NCBI GenBank assembly: GCA_016792785.1
Contig: JAEUML010000025.1
Coordinates: 1 to 40,019, forward strand
Source of the DNA: Alphaproteobacteria bacterium
Lineage (GTDB): Bacteria > Pseudomonadota > Alphaproteobacteria > Micropepsales > Micropepsaceae
Direction: 5' to 3'
Length of the DNA stretch: 40,019 bases
In this document: positions 7,555-16,213 of the stretch, in pieces
Layout of the letters: every line of letters starts with the position of its first letter
Position numbering within the stretch: position 1 is the first letter of the stretch
The notes under the pieces: model-generated
What the model was told of the DNA's origin: nothing
The model's input: the letters and a program-made list of their open reading frames with translations, nothing else
The model's database searches: none
Program-made: the position numbers and the translations under genes

Positions 7555-9702
7555 ATGGCACATCGGACACACGGGGCAACTGCGCGCGCGTTCAAAGCGT
7601 TGCTGCTCGGCGGCGCGGCCGCCGCTTGCATGAGCGGAGCTGCGATCGCGCAGCCCGCGGATTCTTCTTCGGACAAGGTCGAGAAGGTCGTCGTGACCGC
7701 ACCGCGCTATGTGCCGCAACGCACGCCGGGCGCGACGAAAACGGACACGCCGTTGGTCGAGACGCCGCAGTCGGTCACCGTCATCGATCGCGATCAGATG
7801 GACGTGTTGGGATGGACCAGCGTCGACCAAGCCGTGCGCTACAGCGCCGGCGTGATCGGCGAAAACTTCGGCCCCGACCAGCGCTATGACTGGCTCACGC
7901 TGCGCGGGTTCTATCCGATCCAATACGTCGACGGTTTGCAGGCGCCCATCGGATCGACTGCCAATATCGGCCTCGACCTCTTCGGCCTAGAGCTCGTCGA
8001 AATCCTGAAAGGCCCCGCCTCCGGTCTCTACGGCACGACGCCGCCCGGCGGCATCGTCAACATGGTCAGCCGCCGCCCGGGCGACGTGTTCGGCGGATCG
8101 GTTTCCGCGATGTACGGCAACAACGACTCGTGGCAGTTCACGGGCGATGTGACGGGTCCGCTCAGCGATATGCTGGACTATCGGTTGACGGGGCTCTATC
8201 GCGACAAGGGCACGCAGATCGACGGCGTCAACGTCGAGCGCACGTATGTCGCACCGGCGCTGACCATGAAGTTCGGGCCGGCGACGCAGCTGACGCTTCT
8301 TTCCTATTATCAGGACGACGATGTGCAGGGCGACGGCGGCGGCTTCTTGCCTGCGTCGGGTCTGACAAAGCCCAATCCGTTCGGACAAATTCCGTGGTCG
8401 CGCAATTTGGGCGAGCCCGGGTACAACCGCTTCCAACGCGAGCAGTACGGCGTCGGCTACGACTTCGCCCATGAGTTCAGCGACATGCTGATTCTCCGGC
8501 AGAATATGAAGTACTTCTCCGCGGACACGGACATCCTGCAGGTCTATGGCGCCGGTTTGCAGGCCGACAATCGAACCGTCAACCGCAACAACTTCCCGTT
8601 CAAAGAGGAAGTCACGTCGCTCAACTTCGACACGCGGCTCGAGGGGCATTTCGACACCGGCGGCTTGGCGCACTATCTGCTCGTCGGATTCGACTATCGC
8701 GACTTCGAGAACGGCTCGAAGTTCGGCTTCGCGTTCTGGCAGACCACCATCGACCTGTTCAATCCGGTCTATGGCCAACCGATCGTGACGCCGCCGCTCA
8801 GCTTTACGTTTCTTGACCAACAGGAACAGCAGACCGGTCTCTATGTGCAGGACCAGATCAAAGCCGGCTCGTGGATCTTCACGCTGACCGGGCGTCAGGA
8901 CTGGCTCGACACGACGAACGCCGGCGTCGCGCAGGATTTGAGCGAATTCACCTATCGCGTGGGGCTCAACTACGTCTTCGATTCCGGGTTTGCGCCCTAC
9001 GTCGCCTATGCCACTTCGTTCCAGCCGACCAAGCCGGGTTTCGATTTTGTGACGTCGACCAATGTGTTGCTCGATCCTTCGACCGGCAAGCAATTCGAAG
9101 CGGGCGTCAAATGGGACGGACGCGGCTTGCCGAAGGGCGTCAACGTGTTTGCGTCGGCGGCGTATTACTCCCTCACGCAAGACAACGTCGTTTCGCCGGG
9201 ACCGGACGTGCGCTATCCGTTCGGGATCACCCAAGTCGGCGAAGTGGAGGTGCAGGGGTTGGAGCTTGAAGCCGTGGCGCGGTTCTACGAGCGGCTGAGT
9301 TTCAACGCATCGTACAGCTACACCGACTCCGAGATCGTCAATTCATCGGCCCCGTCGCAGATCGGCAAGCCGATGGCGATGGTGCCGGATCATAAGGCGT
9401 CGATCTTCGCCGATTACACCTGGCAGGACGGACCGCTCGCGGGCCTCGGCTTCGGCTTCGGCGTGCGGTATGTGAGCGAGACGCTCGGCGCGCCGGGATT
9501 CTACGACGAGCCGAACGAAGCGGTCACGCTTGCCGACGGCAGCATTCACTACGACTTCGCCGATTGGCGCATTCAGTTGAATGGAAACAACCTGTTCGAC
9601 AAGGAATATGTGGCGCGCTGCAACAGCGACAGCGAATGCTACCTTGGAACCAAGGGCGTTTACACGGTTACGGTGACGAAGAGCTTCGGCGCCGGAAGTT
9701 GA
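7555..9702 (+). CDS. TonB-dependent siderophore-type outer-membrane receptor
   Basis: A 715-residue outer-membrane receptor. The signal peptide is about residues 1-32 (LLLGGAAAACMSGAAIAQ). The TonB-box region is VEKVVVTAPR. The plug follows (ETPQSVTVIDRDQMD, LRGFYPIQYVDG, LELVEILKGPASGLYGTTPPGGIVNMVSRRP), then a beta-barrel with late blocks LNGNNLFDKEYVARC and KGVYTVTVTKSF. These are marks of the ferrichrome/pyoverdine-type subfamily. The end differs slightly from the usual terminal Phe, with GAGS following it. The start at 7555 gives a proper signal peptide and has a GGGGG-rich ribosome site; an upstream ATG at 7426 adds 43 unlikely residues. Neighbouring peptidase and PepSY genes fit iron uptake. 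Confidence 0.93.
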   Translation: MAHRTHGATARAFKALLLGGAAAACMSGAAIAQPADSSSDKVEKVVVTAPRYVPQRTPGATKTDTPLVETPQSVTVIDRDQMDVLGWTSVDQAVRYSAGVIGENFGPDQRYDWLTLRGFYPIQYVDGLQAPIGSTANIGLDLFGLELVEILKGPASGLYGTTPPGGIVNMVSRRPGDVFGGSVSAMYGNNDSWQFTGDVTGPLSDMLDYRLTGLYRDKGTQIDGVNVERTYVAPALTMKFGPATQLTLLSYYQDDDVQGDGGGFLPASGLTKPNPFGQIPWSRNLGEPGYNRFQREQYGVGYDFAHEFSDMLILRQNMKYFSADTDILQVYGAGLQADNRTVNRNNFPFKEEVTSLNFDTRLEGHFDTGGLAHYLLVGFDYRDFENGSKFGFAFWQTTIDLFNPVYGQPIVTPPLSFTFLDQQEQQTGLYVQDQIKAGSWIFTLTGRQDWLDTTNAGVAQDLSEFTYRVGLNYVFDSGFAPYVAYATSFQPTKPGFDFVTSTNVLLDPSTGKQFEAGVKWDGRGLPKGVNVFASAAYYSLTQDNVVSPGPDVRYPFGITQVGEVEVQGLELEAVARFYERLSFNASYSYTDSEIVNSSAPSQIGKPMAMVPDHKASIFADYTWQDGPLAGLGFGFGVRYVSETLGAPGFYDEPNEAVTLADGSIHYDFADWRIQLNGNNLFDKEYVARCNSDSECYLGTKGVYTVTVTKSFGAGS

Positions 9703-9709
9703 ACATCGC

Positions 9710-9740
9710 GGCGTCCCTCGCTCCACCGGTGAGGGGCGCC
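9710..9740 (+). terminator. Terminator-like hairpin after the receptor gene
   Basis: GGCGTCCCTC and GAGGGGCGCC form a 10-base stem (one U-G pair) around an 11-base loop, starting 8 bases after the receptor stop. No T-run follows (CCATTCCCCC), so if it terminates it would do so weakly or with a factor; it may instead protect the mRNA 3' end. Confidence 0.45.
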
Positions 9741-9817
9741 CCATTCCCCCGCGTGACGCTCGGTCAGCGCGGTGGCAATATTCGCGCGCTTTCACGACCG
9801 ATTTGAGGCGAAGTCCG

Positions 9818-11974
9818 ATGGACCGGCGCGCGTTTCTATTGTCGACGGCAGCCGCATTTGCGCTTGGCGGCACGGCCGCGGCGCAGCGGGCGCCGGTCGC
9901 GCCGACGACGGCGCGCCGGCCGGTGACGATCGAGCAGGTCGGGCGGACGCGCGTCGACGACTATGCGTGGCTCAAAGACCCGCACTGGAAGGCGGTGTGG
10001 CGCGATCCGAGCGTCTTGAACGCGGAGATCAAGCGGCATCTGGCGGATGAAAACGCCTATGCGTCGGCATTGCTTCGGCCGACACGCAAACTTCAACGGG
10101 CATTGTTGCGCGACATGCGGCGCAAGGCCGTGAAGGACGAGGACGCGCCGCCTTCGCGGGACGGCGAATGGTCGTATTTCACGCGGCACAAGACGGGTGC
10201 GAGCCAGCCGTCGTTCTATCGCCGGCGCGGGCCTGACGAGCAACTGCTCTTGGACGGGAACGCGCGCACGGCGGGCACGACGTTTCTGCACATCGCCAAT
10301 GCGCAGCACAGCCCGGATCATGCGCTATTCGCGTGGGCGGAAGACCGCGAAGGGTCGGAGCGGTTTCGCATCTTCGTCAAGGACATCGCGACCGGGGCGA
10401 TCATGGGCGAGCCGGTGACGGGCGCGTTCGGCAACTACACGTTCTCGCCCGATTCCAAGTGGCTGTTCTGGATCGAGCGCGACGAGAACAGCCGCCCGGT
10501 TAGGGTGTGGCGGCGGCCGGCGCGCGGCGGCGCGGCCGCGGTTGTCTATCACGAGCGCGATCCTGCGTTCTTTCTCGACGTGACGCGGACGGCTTCGAAC
10601 AGCCATTTGATGATCCGCATTTGGAACGGGGACTCGAGCGAGGTTCACTTGATCCCGGCCGCCGCGCCCGAGGCCGCGCCGCAGTTGGTCGCGCCGCGCG
10701 CGCCGGGGTTGCTTTATTCGCTCGAATTTTGGGACGGCCGCTTCGTCGTTCTGACGAATGCGGACGGCGCGATCGACTTCAAGCTGATGTGGGCGGACGG
10801 TCAAGACCCTCAGCAAGCGACGTGGCGCGATTGGATCGGCCATCGTGCGGGCCGGCACGTCATGGCGATGCAGGCGTTCAGGGATCACTTCGTGCGCGTC
10901 GAACGGGCGAACGGCAATCCGGTGATCGTCGTGACGAAGCGCGCGGGGTTGGCCGAGGCTGCGGTCGAGTTTGACGAAGCGGCCTACGCGGCGTCCATCG
11001 ACGAACCGCAGGATTACGCGGGGACGGCGCTTCGCTTTACGTTCGAGACGCCGCGCCAGTCGAAGCGTTGGATGACGCTCGACATCGAGACGATGAAGCA
11101 GGCCGTGCTGAAGGCGGATGCGACTTCGGGCGCGTACGTTGCCGAGCTGCTCAACGACAATTCCGCCAACTACGTCGTCGAGCGACTGTTCGCGCCGGCC
11201 GCCGACGGAGAGACCGTGCCAATTACGCTGCTGCGCCGCCGGTCGCAGCCGCTCGATGGATCGGCGCCGTTGCTGCTCACCGGCTACGGAGCTTACGGGT
11301 TTTCGATGGAGGCGGGGTACTCGCCGGCGGCGCTGGCGCTCGTCGATCGCGGGTGGATGTGGGCGATCGCGCACGTGCGCGGCGGGTCGGAGAAGGGGCG
11401 CAGTTGGTACTTCGGCGCGCGCGCGCACACGAAGAGGAACAGCTTTTCGGACTTCGTCGCCTGTGCCGAGCATCTAGTCGGCGCACGATACACGTCGGCG
11501 GGCCGGATCGTGGCGCAAGGGTTTTCGGCGGGCGGGCTGTTGATCGGCGCCGCGCTCAATCTGAAGCCGGAATTGTTCGGCGGCGTGGTCGTGCGCGCGC
11601 CGTTCGTCGACATGCTGAACACGATGAGCGATGCGCAGCATCCGCTGGTTCCGCTGGCGCGTCCAGATTGGGGCGATCCGCTGGCGCGGGCCGAGGACTA
11701 TGACTACATCGCAAGCTATTCGCCGTATGAAAACGTGAAGGCGGCGCGCTATCCGGCGGTGCTGGCGACGACGAGCGTTGCGGACGACCGCGTCGGCTAT
11801 TGGGAACCCGCGAAGTGGATCGCGAAGTTGCGCGAGAAGAGCACGAGTGGAAAGCCGATGTTGCTCGTGAGCGACGCCCAAGGCGGCCATGGCGGGGCCG
11901 GCGGAACGGACGCCGAACTCCAGCGCGCGAGTCTGCAATATGCCTTCGCGAACTGGGCGATCGGCGCGCGCTAA
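9818..11974 (+). CDS. Tat-exported S9A serine peptidase (oligopeptidase B / prolyl oligopeptidase type)
   Basis: A 718-residue peptidase. The N-terminus MDRRAFLLSTAAAFALGG is a twin-arginine signal, so the enzyme should act in the periplasm, whereas E. coli PtrB is cytoplasmic. A beta-propeller region (about 60-420) is followed by the alpha/beta hydrolase domain (TGYGAYGFSME, VRGGSEKGRSWY). The catalytic triad is S570 (QGFSAGGLL), D656 (VADDRVGYWEPAKW) and H691 (GGHGG). The YWEPAKW block is typical of oligopeptidase B, and length fits the family (about 690-720). The ATG at 9818 gives the clean Tat signal. It follows the TonB receptor by 115 bases, and might trim a peptidic ligand. Confidence 0.9.
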   Translation: MDRRAFLLSTAAAFALGGTAAAQRAPVAPTTARRPVTIEQVGRTRVDDYAWLKDPHWKAVWRDPSVLNAEIKRHLADENAYASALLRPTRKLQRALLRDMRRKAVKDEDAPPSRDGEWSYFTRHKTGASQPSFYRRRGPDEQLLLDGNARTAGTTFLHIANAQHSPDHALFAWAEDREGSERFRIFVKDIATGAIMGEPVTGAFGNYTFSPDSKWLFWIERDENSRPVRVWRRPARGGAAAVVYHERDPAFFLDVTRTASNSHLMIRIWNGDSSEVHLIPAAAPEAAPQLVAPRAPGLLYSLEFWDGRFVVLTNADGAIDFKLMWADGQDPQQATWRDWIGHRAGRHVMAMQAFRDHFVRVERANGNPVIVVTKRAGLAEAAVEFDEAAYAASIDEPQDYAGTALRFTFETPRQSKRWMTLDIETMKQAVLKADATSGAYVAELLNDNSANYVVERLFAPAADGETVPITLLRRRSQPLDGSAPLLLTGYGAYGFSMEAGYSPAALALVDRGWMWAIAHVRGGSEKGRSWYFGARAHTKRNSFSDFVACAEHLVGARYTSAGRIVAQGFSAGGLLIGAALNLKPELFGGVVVRAPFVDMLNTMSDAQHPLVPLARPDWGDPLARAEDYDYIASYSPYENVKAARYPAVLATTSVADDRVGYWEPAKWIAKLREKSTSGKPMLLVSDAQGGHGGAGGTDAELQRASLQYAFANWAIGAR

Positions 11975-12052
11975 GAAAGTCTTCGCGCCAGGAACGTCAC
12001 ACGCTACGCCCCTTGCGTCTTCGTCTTTGTGTTTCTTTGCGTGAGATCTATT

Positions 12053-13255
12053 CTACTGCGCCGAAGCTGACGGCGGCGTCGCAGGCAAGCCCCGTCGAAA
12101 CAGATTGCGCCCGGTCTTGCGCCACCAGACGTAGAAACCGGTGATCGCCATTTCGATCGTCGCGAGACCCAAGATCAGCACCAGGATGCGGGTCGGCCAG
12201 CCCCAGACGCGCCCGCTGTGCAAGGGATAGATCGAGCGCAGCGTCGCCCGGCCGGCGCCGTCATTGTAGGGATCGTCGGTGTAGACGGGCGCGCCGGTCG
12301 TGTCGTCGTAGAGAAAGAAGACGGGGCCGAGACTTGCATAGGTGTCGGCGCCCTTCGTGACATAGGCGACGGCGTACAGGCCGTATTCGGGAAGATACTC
12401 GGCGAATGTAGGCTCGAGCGCCGGTGCGCGCCGGGCGGCCGCGTCCTCCGCAAGCGGAAATATGTCGCTGAAAGTCCTCGTCGGCGTGTGGCCCGCGGGC
12501 ACGGAGCGCGCGCCGGGCTCGAACGGCGAGGGCGACAATGCCGGCGAAAGCGAGAGCGCGACCGGTTCGGCGGCCTCGTAGTAGAAGTTCAACGCCACCG
12601 ACGTGATCGCGAGCAACAACGTCGGAATGAACAGCCAAAGCCCAGAGGCCTTGTGCAAATCCAGCATGAAGCGCGGCAAGCGCGAGCGCAGTTTCAGAAC
12701 CCAGGCGTGGCCCCATTTGCGCCAAAATGGCGCCGTCTGGGGAAACGTGAGGTAGAGGCCTGCGAGGGCGGAAATCGTCCATGCGACCGCGACGATGCCC
12801 ATCAGGATGCGCCCGAACTCGCCGGCGAGCAGATTGGCGTGGAAAATGAAGAGGCCGTTGACGATTTGCCGAGGCCCCCAGCCAGGTTCGTTCTGGCGCT
12901 GGCCCACGAGCGTGCCGTCGGCCGGATCGACGAACATTTCATTGTGATCCAGCGGCTTTGCCGCATCGCGCGCTTCGACGATGAACTGAAGGCTCGCGCC
13001 GTCGCCGCCGCGCAGGTTGACGCGGTGGATCCAGAGGTCGCCGTGCGCGGCTTGTACGCGGTCGGCCATCGCGAGGGCCGCGGACGGCGTGGGCTGGGCC
13101 GCGCCTTCGCGGCGGAACAGATCGGCGTTCAGGCCCGCGTCAAGCTCGTCCTTGAACACCAGAACCGCGCCGGTGACGCCGGCGGCGAGCAGGAACGCAA
13201 ACGCGAACAGCCCCAGATATTGGTGGACATAGAACAGAAATTGGCGAAGCGACAT
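12053..13255 (-). CDS. PepSY-associated transmembrane (iron-uptake type) protein
   Basis: A 400-residue inner-membrane protein of the PepSY-TM family. Visible parts are a first helix (VHQYLGLFAFAFLLAAGVTGAVLVF, about 10-33), a periplasmic PepSY region and a second helix (ILMGIVAVAWTISALAGLYLTF). A third helix (WLFIPTLLLAITSVALNFYY), a second extracytoplasmic region, and a final helix ending GFYVWWRKTGR follow. Such proteins often sit next to TonB siderophore receptors and are proposed to reduce or handle imported ferric complexes; that role is inference here. It converges on the oligopeptidase gene, with about 78 bases between stops and no clear terminator. Confidence 0.85.
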   Translation of the reverse strand: MSLRQFLFYVHQYLGLFAFAFLLAAGVTGAVLVFKDELDAGLNADLFRREGAAQPTPSAALAMADRVQAAHGDLWIHRVNLRGGDGASLQFIVEARDAAKPLDHNEMFVDPADGTLVGQRQNEPGWGPRQIVNGLFIFHANLLAGEFGRILMGIVAVAWTISALAGLYLTFPQTAPFWRKWGHAWVLKLRSRLPRFMLDLHKASGLWLFIPTLLLAITSVALNFYYEAAEPVALSLSPALSPSPFEPGARSVPAGHTPTRTFSDIFPLAEDAAARRAPALEPTFAEYLPEYGLYAVAYVTKGADTYASLGPVFFLYDDTTGAPVYTDDPYNDGAGRATLRSIYPLHSGRVWGWPTRILVLILGLATIEMAITGFYVWWRKTGRNLFRRGLPATPPSASAQ

Positions 13256-13393
13256 GCGGGCGCGACCTTAGCGTTCAGACGGTGGACTTTCGCGAACCTG
13301 GCGCAAGGACGCTAGTGCGCGCGGGTCAAAGATCGTCGCGCGGCGGCGATAGCCCATTCGCAATGTGCAGGCGAGTCAGCTTCGTTGTCGATT

Positions 13394-13822
13394 CTAGCCC
13401 GCTCCACAGGGCCACGTGCCCGGCGCGGCGACGGCGGCGGGCCAGGCGGTGTGGAACCAGCCGGACTGACCCCAAAGATGCGCGCTCGTTTTGTGGCGGA
13501 ACGGGCCTATGGGCGTGGAGATGCGCCGCTTTGCCGGGCGCAGGACGTGGCCGTTGCGCACGAGTTCCCCGCGCCAGCCTTCGCTGCGCGTGCAGGGGGC
13601 GGTGACGGTGAGCCGGTAGGTCCACGCGTCGCGCCCCAGAATGAAATTGCCGCCGTTCGTTTGCATCCAGCGCAGTTGATCCGCGTGGATGAAGCCGCAC
13701 GGCACCCACGAGGTCGCACGCGACGCTGACGAAGGGGGGCAGCACCGCCCTCGCCAACCCAGACACCAACCCCCGTTTGGCTTGTCCGGCTTCGCCTTGG
13801 CAACACGGGCTCCGTCACGCAA
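13394..13822 (-). CDS. Hypothetical small protein or gene remnant downstream of flgH
   Basis: I do not recognise this frame. It encodes up to 142 residues from a TTG at 13822, or about 103 from a GTG at 13705. The C-terminal 100 residues look protein-like, with ADQLRWMQTNGGNFILGRD and AWTYRLTVTAPCTRSEGWRG, and are rich in Trp and Cys. The N-terminal 40 residues are arginine-rich and less convincing. In another frame the first 20 residues are hydrophobic, so a frameshifted secreted protein is possible. The TTG abuts the flgH terminator and no promoter is evident. It could be real, decayed or spurious. Confidence 0.33.
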   Translation of the reverse strand: MRDGARVAKAKPDKPNGGWCLGWRGRCCPPSSASRATSWVPCGFIHADQLRWMQTNGGNFILGRDAWTYRLTVTAPCTRSEGWRGELVRNGHVLRPAKRRISTPIGPFRHKTSAHLWGQSGWFHTAWPAAVAAPGTWPCGAG

Positions 13823-13827
13823 AGAGA

Positions 13828-13851
13828 AAGGCCGGGATCGCTCCCGGCCTT
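13828..13851 (-). terminator. Rho-independent terminator of the flgFGAH operon
   Basis: AAGGCCGGGA and TCCCGGCCTT form a perfect 10-base stem with a 4-base loop. Read on the minus strand it is followed by TCTCTTTG. It begins about 30 bases after the flgH stop, the expected place for the end of this operon. Confidence 0.85.
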
Positions 13852-13881
13852 GGTCGTTCCGGCGTTGGTGGTGGCCCGCGC

Positions 13882-14628
13882 TTAGAACGGAAACAAAATA
13901 TCGACGATCTGCTGGCCGTAGCGCGGCTGTTGGACGTCGGTGATTTGGCCGCGGCCGCCGTAGCTGATGCGCGCTTCGGCCATTTGCGTGTGCTTGACCT
14001 CGTTCGTCGCGCTGATGTCCTCGGGCCGCACGATGCCGGAGACCGCGAGGTCGCGCAGTTCGAAATTCACGCGCACCTCCTGATGGCCCTCGATCACCAT
14101 GTTGCCGTTCGGCAGGATCTGCGTGACCACCGCGGCGAGCGTGAGCTCCACCTTCTCCTTGCGGTTCACGCTGCCCTGGCCTTCGGTCGAGCTATCGCTG
14201 CCAAGGCTGATCGCGGCCGTCGGGTCGTAGCCGCCGGGCAGCAATTGTCCGGCAAGCCCGCCTTCAAAGCCGAGCAAGTTCGTCAGGTCCGCCTTCTCGT
14301 CGCCCTTGCGCGAGCGCGACGTCTGGTTCGACACCTCCGCCTTGTCGGAGATCGAGATCAGCACGGTCACGATGTCCCCGATTTTCGTCGCGCGCTGGTC
14401 CTTGAAGAACGAGCGGGCGCCCGCGGCCCAGAGCGAGTTCGCGCGATAGACGGGAACCTCGTGTCGCGGCATCGGCATCGTGATCTGGCGGTCGCCGTTG
14501 CGGTCGCGCGGGTCGATGATCGGCGTCATCTCAGGCGCCTGGCCGACCGAATTGATCTTGTCGATCGTGGAGCAGGCGCTGCCCATCAAAGCGAGGGCCA
14601 GGGCCGCGAGGGTTTTCGTGTGGCGCAT
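13882..14628 (-). CDS. flgH: Flagellar L-ring protein FlgH
   Basis: FlgH forms the outer-membrane L-ring. The 248-residue protein has a lipoprotein-type signal (LAALALALMGSAC, a slightly unusual lipobox with Gly at -3). The conserved blocks follow: NSLWAAGARSFFKDQRATKIGDIVTVLI (about 66-93), NGNMVIEGHQEVRVNFE, LAVSGIVRPEDIS, and the typical ending ARISYGGRGQI ... PRYGQQIVDILFPF. Length fits the family (about 230-250). It is the last gene of flgF-flgG-flgA-flgH, 36 bases after flgA, with a strong terminator just beyond. Transcription most likely comes from the sigma-54 promoter before flgF. Confidence 0.96.
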   Translation of the reverse strand: MRHTKTLAALALALMGSACSTIDKINSVGQAPEMTPIIDPRDRNGDRQITMPMPRHEVPVYRANSLWAAGARSFFKDQRATKIGDIVTVLISISDKAEVSNQTSRSRKGDEKADLTNLLGFEGGLAGQLLPGGYDPTAAISLGSDSSTEGQGSVNRKEKVELTLAAVVTQILPNGNMVIEGHQEVRVNFELRDLAVSGIVRPEDISATNEVKHTQMAEARISYGGRGQITDVQQPRYGQQIVDILFPF

Positions 14629-14664
14629 GGTTCTTATCTTTCGTCGTGCGTTTCGTTGCGTCGT

Positions 14665-15387
14665 TCAGCGGGCAGCGAGTGTGGCGTTCGGCGCGGTCAC
14701 CACGGCTTGGCCCACGCCCGTCACGCGCGCTTCGATCGTGCGGCGCGAGCGGGTGTTCAGGATCATCACCGCGTCGCCTTCGCCGGCGTCGGCTTGCGCG
14801 GTGCCTTGGGTCGAAAGCTCGATCCCCTCCACGCGGTAGGTCACGGTGACGAGCTCACCCTTCTTGATCAGCACCTGCTTCTTCACGTCGAAGGCAAAGA
14901 GCGGCGTGTTCGCGCGCAGCATGCGTCGCGCGGACTGTCCCGCGATCGCGCCCGTCTCGCGCAGCGTCTGCGCGTTCACGCGCTCGGCCGCGACGTCGAG
15001 CGTGGCGACGTCCGTGGCTTGGATCGTCTCGCCGGCCGCGACGTCGCGCGCGAGGACGGGCAGGGCGATCACCGCGCCGGCTGCGCCGCCAAGCCGCACA
15101 TACTCACGCTCGCCGTTTGCGTTCGTGAAGGCGAGGGCGGCGGCGAACGATTTGCGCGGCGCGTCGTAGGTCAGGCCCGCGATGTCGAACTTGCCTTGTG
15201 CGGCGTCGGGCAGGGTCAGCGTGAAGCCCGGGTCGGCGAGCATCACCTTGTAGCGGCCTTGCGCCGGCAGGCGTTCGGCCATCGTCTCGGCGATGCGCGC
15301 TTCGATCGTCTTTGCGTCGATCAGCGTGTCGGCGCTGGCTGCGCCGGCGAGCGCCAGCGTGGCTGCGAGGGTGAGGAGCATGCGCAT
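14665..15387 (-). CDS. flgA: Flagellar P-ring assembly chaperone FlgA
   Basis: FlgA is the periplasmic chaperone for P-ring (FlgI) assembly. The 240-residue product has a signal peptide (MRMLLTLAATLALAGAASA). The SAF/FlgA C-terminal domain has ARDVAAGETIQATDVATLDV, GQSARRMLRANTPLFAFDVKK, VLIKKGELVTVTYRV and a final GDAVMILNTRSRRTIEARVTG. The ATG at 15387 is preferred because AAGGA lies 8 bases before it; an ATG at 15396 is only 3 bases from that site. It lies 21 bases after flgG in the same operon. Its client FlgI is encoded at the left edge of the window. Confidence 0.95.
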   Translation of the reverse strand: MRMLLTLAATLALAGAASADTLIDAKTIEARIAETMAERLPAQGRYKVMLADPGFTLTLPDAAQGKFDIAGLTYDAPRKSFAAALAFTNANGEREYVRLGGAAGAVIALPVLARDVAAGETIQATDVATLDVAAERVNAQTLRETGAIAGQSARRMLRANTPLFAFDVKKQVLIKKGELVTVTYRVEGIELSTQGTAQADAGEGDAVMILNTRSRRTIEARVTGVGQAVVTAPNATLAAR

Positions 15388-15408
15388 GGGTGTCATCCTT
15401 GGTCGTCG

Positions 15409-16197
15409 TTACGAGCGCAGCCGCGCGGTCATCGACAGCATTTCGTCGGAGGTCGTGATGACCTTGGAGTTCATCTCATAGGCGCGCTGGGCCGTGATCA
15501 GCGCCGTGATCTCGGCGACCGCGTTCACGTTCGACGTCTCGAGAAAGCCTTGGCTGAGCTTGCCGTAACCGGTCGACCCCGGCGTGCCGGTCTGCGCGGG
15601 GCCCGAGGCCGCGGTTTCGAGATAGAGGTTCGAGCCCTGGGCCTCGAGGCCCGCTTCGTTCGAGAAGTTCGCAAGGTCGAATTGGCCGACCAGCGTGTCG
15701 GTCGTCTGACCTGCGAGGCGGACGTAGACCTGGCCTTGCGCGTTGATCGTGGTCGCGACCGCGCCTTCGGGAATCGAGATGCCGGGTTCGACGACGTAGC
15801 CGTCGTTCGTCACGATCTCGCCCGTGGCGCTCAAGCCGAACGAGCCCGCGCGGGTGTAAGCGTTTTCGCCGGTCGGCATGCGGACGCGGAAGAAGCCTTT
15901 GCCCTCGATCGCAAGGTCGTAGGGGCTTTCGGTCGGCATCAAGTCGCCTTGGGCGACGATGCGATAGACCGAACCGGTCTTCACGCCGGAGCCGACCTGA
16001 ATGCCGGTGGGCACGACCGTGCCTTGGTCGGAGGAGGCCGAGCCCATTCGCTCCAGGTTCTGATAGAGCAGGTCCTGGAACTCGGCGCGCTGACGCTTGA
16101 ACGCGGTCGTGTTCATGTTGGCGATGTTGTTCGAGATGACCTCGACGTTCAGCTGTTGGGCCAACATGCCCGTGGCTGCGATGCTGAGCGCTCTCAT
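15409..16197 (-). CDS. flgG: Flagellar distal rod protein FlgG
   Basis: FlgG forms the distal rod of the flagellar axle. The 262-residue protein opens MRALSIAATGMLAQQLNVEV and carries the rod-protein signature ISNNIANMNTTAFKRQRAEF (about 21-40). It has the core GDLMPTESPYDLAIEGKGFF and the conserved C-terminal helix SNVNAVAEITALITAQRAYE ... SKVITTSDEMLSMTARL. Length is typical (about 260). It is 16 bases downstream of flgF and has no signal peptide, as expected for a substrate of the flagellar type III exporter. Confidence 0.97.
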   Translation of the reverse strand: MRALSIAATGMLAQQLNVEVISNNIANMNTTAFKRQRAEFQDLLYQNLERMGSASSDQGTVVPTGIQVGSGVKTGSVYRIVAQGDLMPTESPYDLAIEGKGFFRVRMPTGENAYTRAGSFGLSATGEIVTNDGYVVEPGISIPEGAVATTINAQGQVYVRLAGQTTDTLVGQFDLANFSNEAGLEAQGSNLYLETAASGPAQTGTPGSTGYGKLSQGFLETSNVNAVAEITALITAQRAYEMNSKVITTSDEMLSMTARLRS

Positions 16198-16213
16198 GGG
16201 GCGGTCCTTCCTC

